The notes beneath the pieces were generated by a model. That model was not told the origin of the DNA and made no database searches. It saw nothing but the letters and a program-made list of their open reading frames with translations. This document shows, one piece after another, positions 14,214 to 17,125 of a DNA stretch of 17,125 bases (within the stretch, counting starts at the first letter, position 1; every line of letters begins with the position of its first letter). Source of the stretch: Pseudomonadota bacterium. GTDB taxonomy: Bacteria; Pseudomonadota; Alphaproteobacteria; Rhodospirillales; Magnetospirillaceae. The DNA is taken from assembly GCA_023458315.1 (NCBI GenBank), contig JAEXAH010000093.1, positions 1 through 17,125 on the forward strand, written 5' to 3'. Both the position numbers and the translations under genes were made by a program.

Positions 14214-16154
14214 TCAGCCGCCGCGCACCTGTGCCAGAAAGCGTTCCACCTCGGTTTCCAGGGCGTGCGCCTGATCGTTCAGGCGGGCCGCCGAATCCAG
14301 CACGCCGTCGGCGCGGTCGCCGGTCTGGCGCACGCCGTCGCGCAGGCCGTCCATGGCGGCGCTGACCGCGCCGGTGGTGGTGGCGGCGCTTTCCACGTTG
14401 CGGGCGATCTCGGCGGTGGCGGCACGCTGCTGCTCGACGGCGGCGGCAATGGCGGCGCTGATCTCGTTGACGCGGGTGATGGTTCCGGCGATGCCGCCCA
14501 TGGCCGCCACCGCCTTGTCGGTGGCGGCCTGGATCTGGCCGATCTGAGCGGCGATTTCCTCGGTGGCCCGCGCCGTCTGGGTGGCCAGTCCCTTGACCTC
14601 GTTGGCGACGACGGCGAAGCCCTTGCCCGCCTCGCCCGCCCGTGCCGCCTCGATGGTGGCGTTCAGGGCCAGAAGGTTGGTCTGCGACGCGATGGCGGAA
14701 ATCAGGTCCACCACCTCGCCGATGCGGCCCACCGTTTCGGCCAGCCCGCCGATCAGCCGTCCGGCATCGGCGGATTCCGTCACCGCCTCGGCCGAGATGG
14801 CGTTGGCCTGGGCGGCCTCGCGGCCGATCTCGGCGATGGAGGCGGTCAGTTCCTCGGCGGCCGAGGCCACGGTGGCGACGCTGCCCGACGCTTGGGCCGA
14901 GGACGCGGCCACGCTGTCGCCGGTGGCGGTGGCACCGTCGGCCAGGCCGCGCATCTCGGCAGCGGCGTCATGCATCTGGGCGGCGGCCTGCGACACCTCG
15001 CCGACCACGGCGGCGACGCTGGCCTGGAAGGAATCGGCCATGCGCAGCATGGCGGCGCGGCGTTCCGCCTCGGCCTGACGGGCGGCCTGTTCCTGCTGTT
15101 CGCGCAGATTGGCCACCGCCTGGGCATTGTCCTTGAACACCGCCAGGGCGCGGGCCATGGCGCCGACCTCGTCGCCACGGTCGGCGCCGCGCACCTCGAC
15201 ATCCAGGCGGCCGTCGGCCAACTGGCCCATGGTGACGGTCAGGGCACGGATGGGGTTGCGGATCGAGCGCGCCGACACCCAGGCCAGGACACAGCCGATG
15301 CTGACCGCCGCCAGCGACAGCACCAGCACCAAAAGCTGCGACCGGTGTTCCTGGGCCTCGACCACTTGACCCACCTGCTTCTGACGTTCGGCGATGCGGG
15401 CGCGCAATTGCCCGGACAGGGCGGTCATGCGCTCGCCGTGGCCGATCAGCACCTGGGATTGCTTGCCGATCTCGACATTGCGGGCGATCAGCGATTCATA
15501 GGCTTCGCCATAGGCGGCGACGGCGGCCGCCAGATCGTCCAGACCGGCGGCGCGGGTCAGGGTTCCGGCGCGAGCGATCAGCATGCGGGCACGGTCGACC
15601 TCGGCGCCCGCCGTGGCCTCCAGGGTGCGGCGCACGTACAGTCGCGCCTCCAGCATGGCGGCGTGGGCCTTGACCAGCGTGGCGTTGCCGGTGCGGTCGG
15701 CCTCGCGCTCGATGCCCGGCGCGGCTACGTCACCATGCTTGCGGATGTCCAGATGGGCGCCCTTGCGGCGGGTCAGCATTTCCTGGATGACGGCGATGTC
15801 GGCACGGTATTCGACGAAACGGCCGCGCAGATCATCCAGCACCGCCTGTTCCGCCGCGTCCGATGCGGTCAGCGCCGTCAGGTGCCCGTCCAGTTCGGCC
15901 AGGGCGGCCTGCATGGCCTCGGCGTTCTTGTCCGTCGTCTCGCGCATCAGGTCACGCACCGACTGGCGCGCCACCATGATGCCGTGATCCACCACCAGGG
16001 TGGCGGTGGCGGTGGCCGCCTCGCGCCCCAGCGTCACCGAGCCCTCGGCCAGCACTTGAAACGTCCGCAAGGACAGCCCGGCCACAACGACCAGCAACAC
16101 CACCAGCACCGCGAAAGCAGTGGCCAGACGACGGCCAATGGACCAGTTCCGCAT
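14214..16154 (-). CDS. Methyl-accepting chemotaxis protein
   Basis: A 646-residue inner-membrane chemoreceptor. TM1 is at about 11-29, followed by a periplasmic helical ligand-binding region of about 240 residues (perhaps a four-helix or HBM-type bundle, judging only from length and helicity). TM2 is at about 271-292 (LLVLVLSLAAVSIGCVLAW), followed by HAMP (about 293-345) and the cytoplasmic signalling domain. The signalling tip has the family-defining sequence NLLALNATIEAARAGEAGKG, which binds CheA and CheW. No C-terminal CheR-tethering pentapeptide is present (end AQVRGG). ATG 16154 is chosen because GGGGGGGA lies just upstream and TM1 follows directly; an in-frame ATG at 16238 would add 28 residues that lack coding character. 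A perfect 12-bp palindrome lies upstream. No che genes are nearby, so it feeds a pathway encoded elsewhere. Confidence 0.95.
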   Translation of the reverse strand: MRNWSIGRRLATAFAVLVVLLVVVAGLSLRTFQVLAEGSVTLGREAATATATLVVDHGIMVARQSVRDLMRETTDKNAEAMQAALAELDGHLTALTASDAAEQAVLDDLRGRFVEYRADIAVIQEMLTRRKGAHLDIRKHGDVAAPGIEREADRTGNATLVKAHAAMLEARLYVRRTLEATAGAEVDRARMLIARAGTLTRAAGLDDLAAAVAAYGEAYESLIARNVEIGKQSQVLIGHGERMTALSGQLRARIAERQKQVGQVVEAQEHRSQLLVLVLSLAAVSIGCVLAWVSARSIRNPIRALTVTMGQLADGRLDVEVRGADRGDEVGAMARALAVFKDNAQAVANLREQQEQAARQAEAERRAAMLRMADSFQASVAAVVGEVSQAAAQMHDAAAEMRGLADGATATGDSVAASSAQASGSVATVASAAEELTASIAEIGREAAQANAISAEAVTESADAGRLIGGLAETVGRIGEVVDLISAIASQTNLLALNATIEAARAGEAGKGFAVVANEVKGLATQTARATEEIAAQIGQIQAATDKAVAAMGGIAGTITRVNEISAAIAAAVEQQRAATAEIARNVESAATTTGAVSAAMDGLRDGVRQTGDRADGVLDSAARLNDQAHALETEVERFLAQVRGG

Positions 16155-16172
16155 ATTCCCCCCCGCAAGTAT

Positions 16173-16184
16173 CTCCCGCGGGAG
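16173..16184. promoter_or_regulatory. Perfect 12-bp palindrome upstream of the chemoreceptor gene
   Basis: CTCCCGCGGGAG reads the same on both strands and lies 19-30 bases before the chemoreceptor ATG. It could be an operator or, in RNA, a small hairpin just before the ribosome site. High local GC makes chance a real alternative. Confidence 0.3.
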
Positions 16185-16269
16185 CTTATGCATCGACCAC
16201 CCTGTGCGCGACAACAGGCCCAGGCACATGGCTGTCATGTTAAAATTATCGTAAGTTCAAATACGCACG

Positions 16270-16293
16270 CCCCCCGGAACGATGTCCGGGGGG
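16270..16293 (-). terminator. Strong GC hairpin after the PEBP-like gene
   Basis: A perfect 9-bp stem CCCCCCGGA/TCCGGGGGG with a six-base loop begins ten bases after the minus-strand stop at 16303. It is followed on that strand by CGTGCGTATTTG rather than a clean T-run, so it is a probable but imperfect terminator separating this gene from the chemoreceptor gene. Confidence 0.5.
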
Positions 16294-16302
16294 GCGGCGG
16301 GT

Positions 16303-16842
16303 TCACCGGCCATAGGGGACGGTCAGGCTGGTCTTGCCCAGGGAATGGGCGTTGACCATGAAGCCGACCATGGCCGCCGAGGAATCCGGAGTCAGCGGCA
16401 GGCTGTCCACGTTCAGGGCATGCAGGGTGAAGACATAGCGATGCGGCGCGCCGGGCGGCGGACAGGGACCGCCATAGCCGGGGGCGCCGAAATCGGTGCG
16501 GCTTTGCACCGCCCCCGGCGGCAGCCCGGCCTGGGCGGCACCGGCGGGCAGGCCGCTGGCCGTTGCGGGCAGGTTGAACACCACCCAATGCCACCAGCCG
16601 CTGCCGGTGGGGGCGTCGGGATCGTAGACATTGAGGGCGAAGCTTTTGGTTCCGGCCGGGGCGTCGCGCCAGGCCAAGGCGGGCGAGACATTGCCGCCGG
16701 AACAGCCGAAGCCGTTGAACACATGGCGTTCGGCCATGGGTTTGCCCTCGGTGATGTCGGGACTGGTCAGGCGGAAATCGGCGGCGGCGGCGGGCTGGGC
16801 CAGGACACAGCCCAACAGCAGGGCGGCAAGGATCGGTTTCAT
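16303..16842 (-). CDS. Periplasmic PEBP / YbhB-YbcL (Raf kinase inhibitor-like) protein
   Basis: A 179-residue protein with a signal peptide (PILAALLLGCVLAQPAAAA, likely cleaved after about residue 20-21) and one phosphatidylethanolamine-binding-protein fold. Family hallmarks are DPDAPTGSGWWHWVVFNLP and GYGGPCPPPGAPHRYVFTLHAL, which form the anion/ligand pocket. The LLGC in the signal peptide is not a convincing lipobox, because the cysteine is only at residue 12. Bacterial members are widespread but their biological role is poorly defined. ATG 16842 is preferred, with GGAG eight bases upstream; GTG 16845 would add one residue. Length is normal. Neighbours give no hint of function. Confidence 0.92.
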   Translation of the reverse strand: MKPILAALLLGCVLAQPAAAADFRLTSPDITEGKPMAERHVFNGFGCSGGNVSPALAWRDAPAGTKSFALNVYDPDAPTGSGWWHWVVFNLPATASGLPAGAAQAGLPPGAVQSRTDFGAPGYGGPCPPPGAPHRYVFTLHALNVDSLPLTPDSSAAMVGFMVNAHSLGKTSLTVPYGR

Positions 16843-16950
16843 CACGGCATCTCCGGCGGAACAGGATGACCGCCAGCTTACGAGAGGGGCACGCCGCCCG
16901 CGCGCCCGTGCCGCGCAATCCCGCGCCCGTTTCGCTCGTTCCCCGGTTTC

Positions 16951-17125
16951 TCAGAACTGCCGCAACAGGCGGCGCAGGTAATCGCGTTCGGCCTCGGGCC
17001 GGGTTGTCTCTCCGGCGCGGCGGCGGATTTCTTCCATCAATTGCCGTGACCGCTGCAATTCCGACTGCGCGGGAACGCGGGTGGCGCCATCGTCGCCGGG
17101 TGCCGCGCCGCGTAAAGCGCGGCCC
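16951..17125 (-). CDS. C-terminus of a DUF4175 (TIGR02302-type) protein, 5' end outside window
   Basis: The last 57 codons of a minus-strand gene end at TGA 16953-16951. The end of the protein, QLMEEIRRRAGETTRP followed by EAERDYLRRLLRQF, is the characteristic C-terminus of the large alphaproteobacterial DUF4175 membrane proteins of about 800 residues, whose function is not well established. It is identified from this short tail by family memory, so the rest of the gene should be checked outside the window. The 108-bp gap to the PEBP-like gene holds a weak inverted repeat GGCACG/CGTGCC (16888-16912) and no clear promoter. Confidence 0.75.
   Translation of the reverse strand, partial: GRALRGAAPGDDGATRVPAQSELQRSRQLMEEIRRRAGETTRPEAERDYLRRLLRQF

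Noticed and set aside
2161..16257. Shared CTTACGATAAT 11-mer upstream of the receptor (about 2161-2171) and the chemoreceptor (about 16247-16257)
   Set aside because: The two copies are in opposite orientation relative to their genes, and several shared 11-mers are expected by chance in a window of this size, so it is not evidence of a common operator.
14265..16355. A 696-codon plus-strand open frame across the chemoreceptor gene
   Set aside because: The translation is mostly G, H, Q and R with no recognisable fold, while the minus strand encodes an unmistakable chemoreceptor with the conserved signalling tip.

Overview
This is a high-GC window with strong G/C preference at third codon positions. 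It looks like chromosomal DNA of an alphaproteobacterium, most likely Rhodospirillales and Magnetospirillum-like. Support comes from a C-terminal fragment of the alphaproteobacterial DUF4175 (TIGR02302-type) protein at the right edge, a ubiTUV operon for oxygen-independent ubiquinone synthesis, and a dense set of response-regulator, PAS, GGDEF and chemoreceptor genes. The species call is inference. I see no phage genes, insertion sequences, CRISPR arrays, tRNA or rRNA genes.

Layout. Positions 1-107 (+) hold the tail of an unidentified protein, followed by hairpins (139-181) that separate it from a convergent TonB-dependent-receptor barrel (192-2081, -) that appears to lack the plug domain. 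Next on the minus strand, in transcription order from right to left, come a REC-PAS-GGDEF diguanylate cyclase (7249-5807), a tandem-PAS protein with no output domain (5748-4990) and a large DUF748/AsmA-like envelope protein (4966-2258). A good intrinsic terminator (5762-5785) lies between the cyclase and the PAS gene. Divergent from the cyclase is a membrane HAMP-PP2C/SpoIIE phosphatase of the SiaA type (7448-9133, +). It converges on a REC-cyclic-nucleotide-binding-domain protein (10151-9147, -).

The centre of the window is ubiT-ubiU-ubiV (10336-12922, +). The three genes overlap by 1-4 bases and are preceded by a near-perfect FNR-type box (10265-10278), correctly spaced from a -10-like element. 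After a hairpin across the ubiV stop and a separate promoter comes a soluble helical protein that I do not recognise (13037-14062, +). A nested inverted repeat (14096-14159) separates it from a convergent methyl-accepting chemotaxis protein (16154-14214, -). Then come a periplasmic PEBP/YbhB-type protein (16842-16303, -) and the DUF4175 C-terminus (16951-17125, -).

How the genes may work together. The cyclase, PAS protein, SiaA-like phosphatase and REC-CNBD protein form a cluster of signalling genes with input and enzymatic domains but no recognisable DNA-binding output, and no local antagonist for the phosphatase. The best reading is a local second-messenger/phosphosignalling group next to an oxygen-responsive quinone operon. 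The link between the two is inference from position and from the shared intergenic FNR-like site. Apart from the apparently plugless barrel, the unknown protein after ubiV and the unusual signalling combination, the families are familiar.
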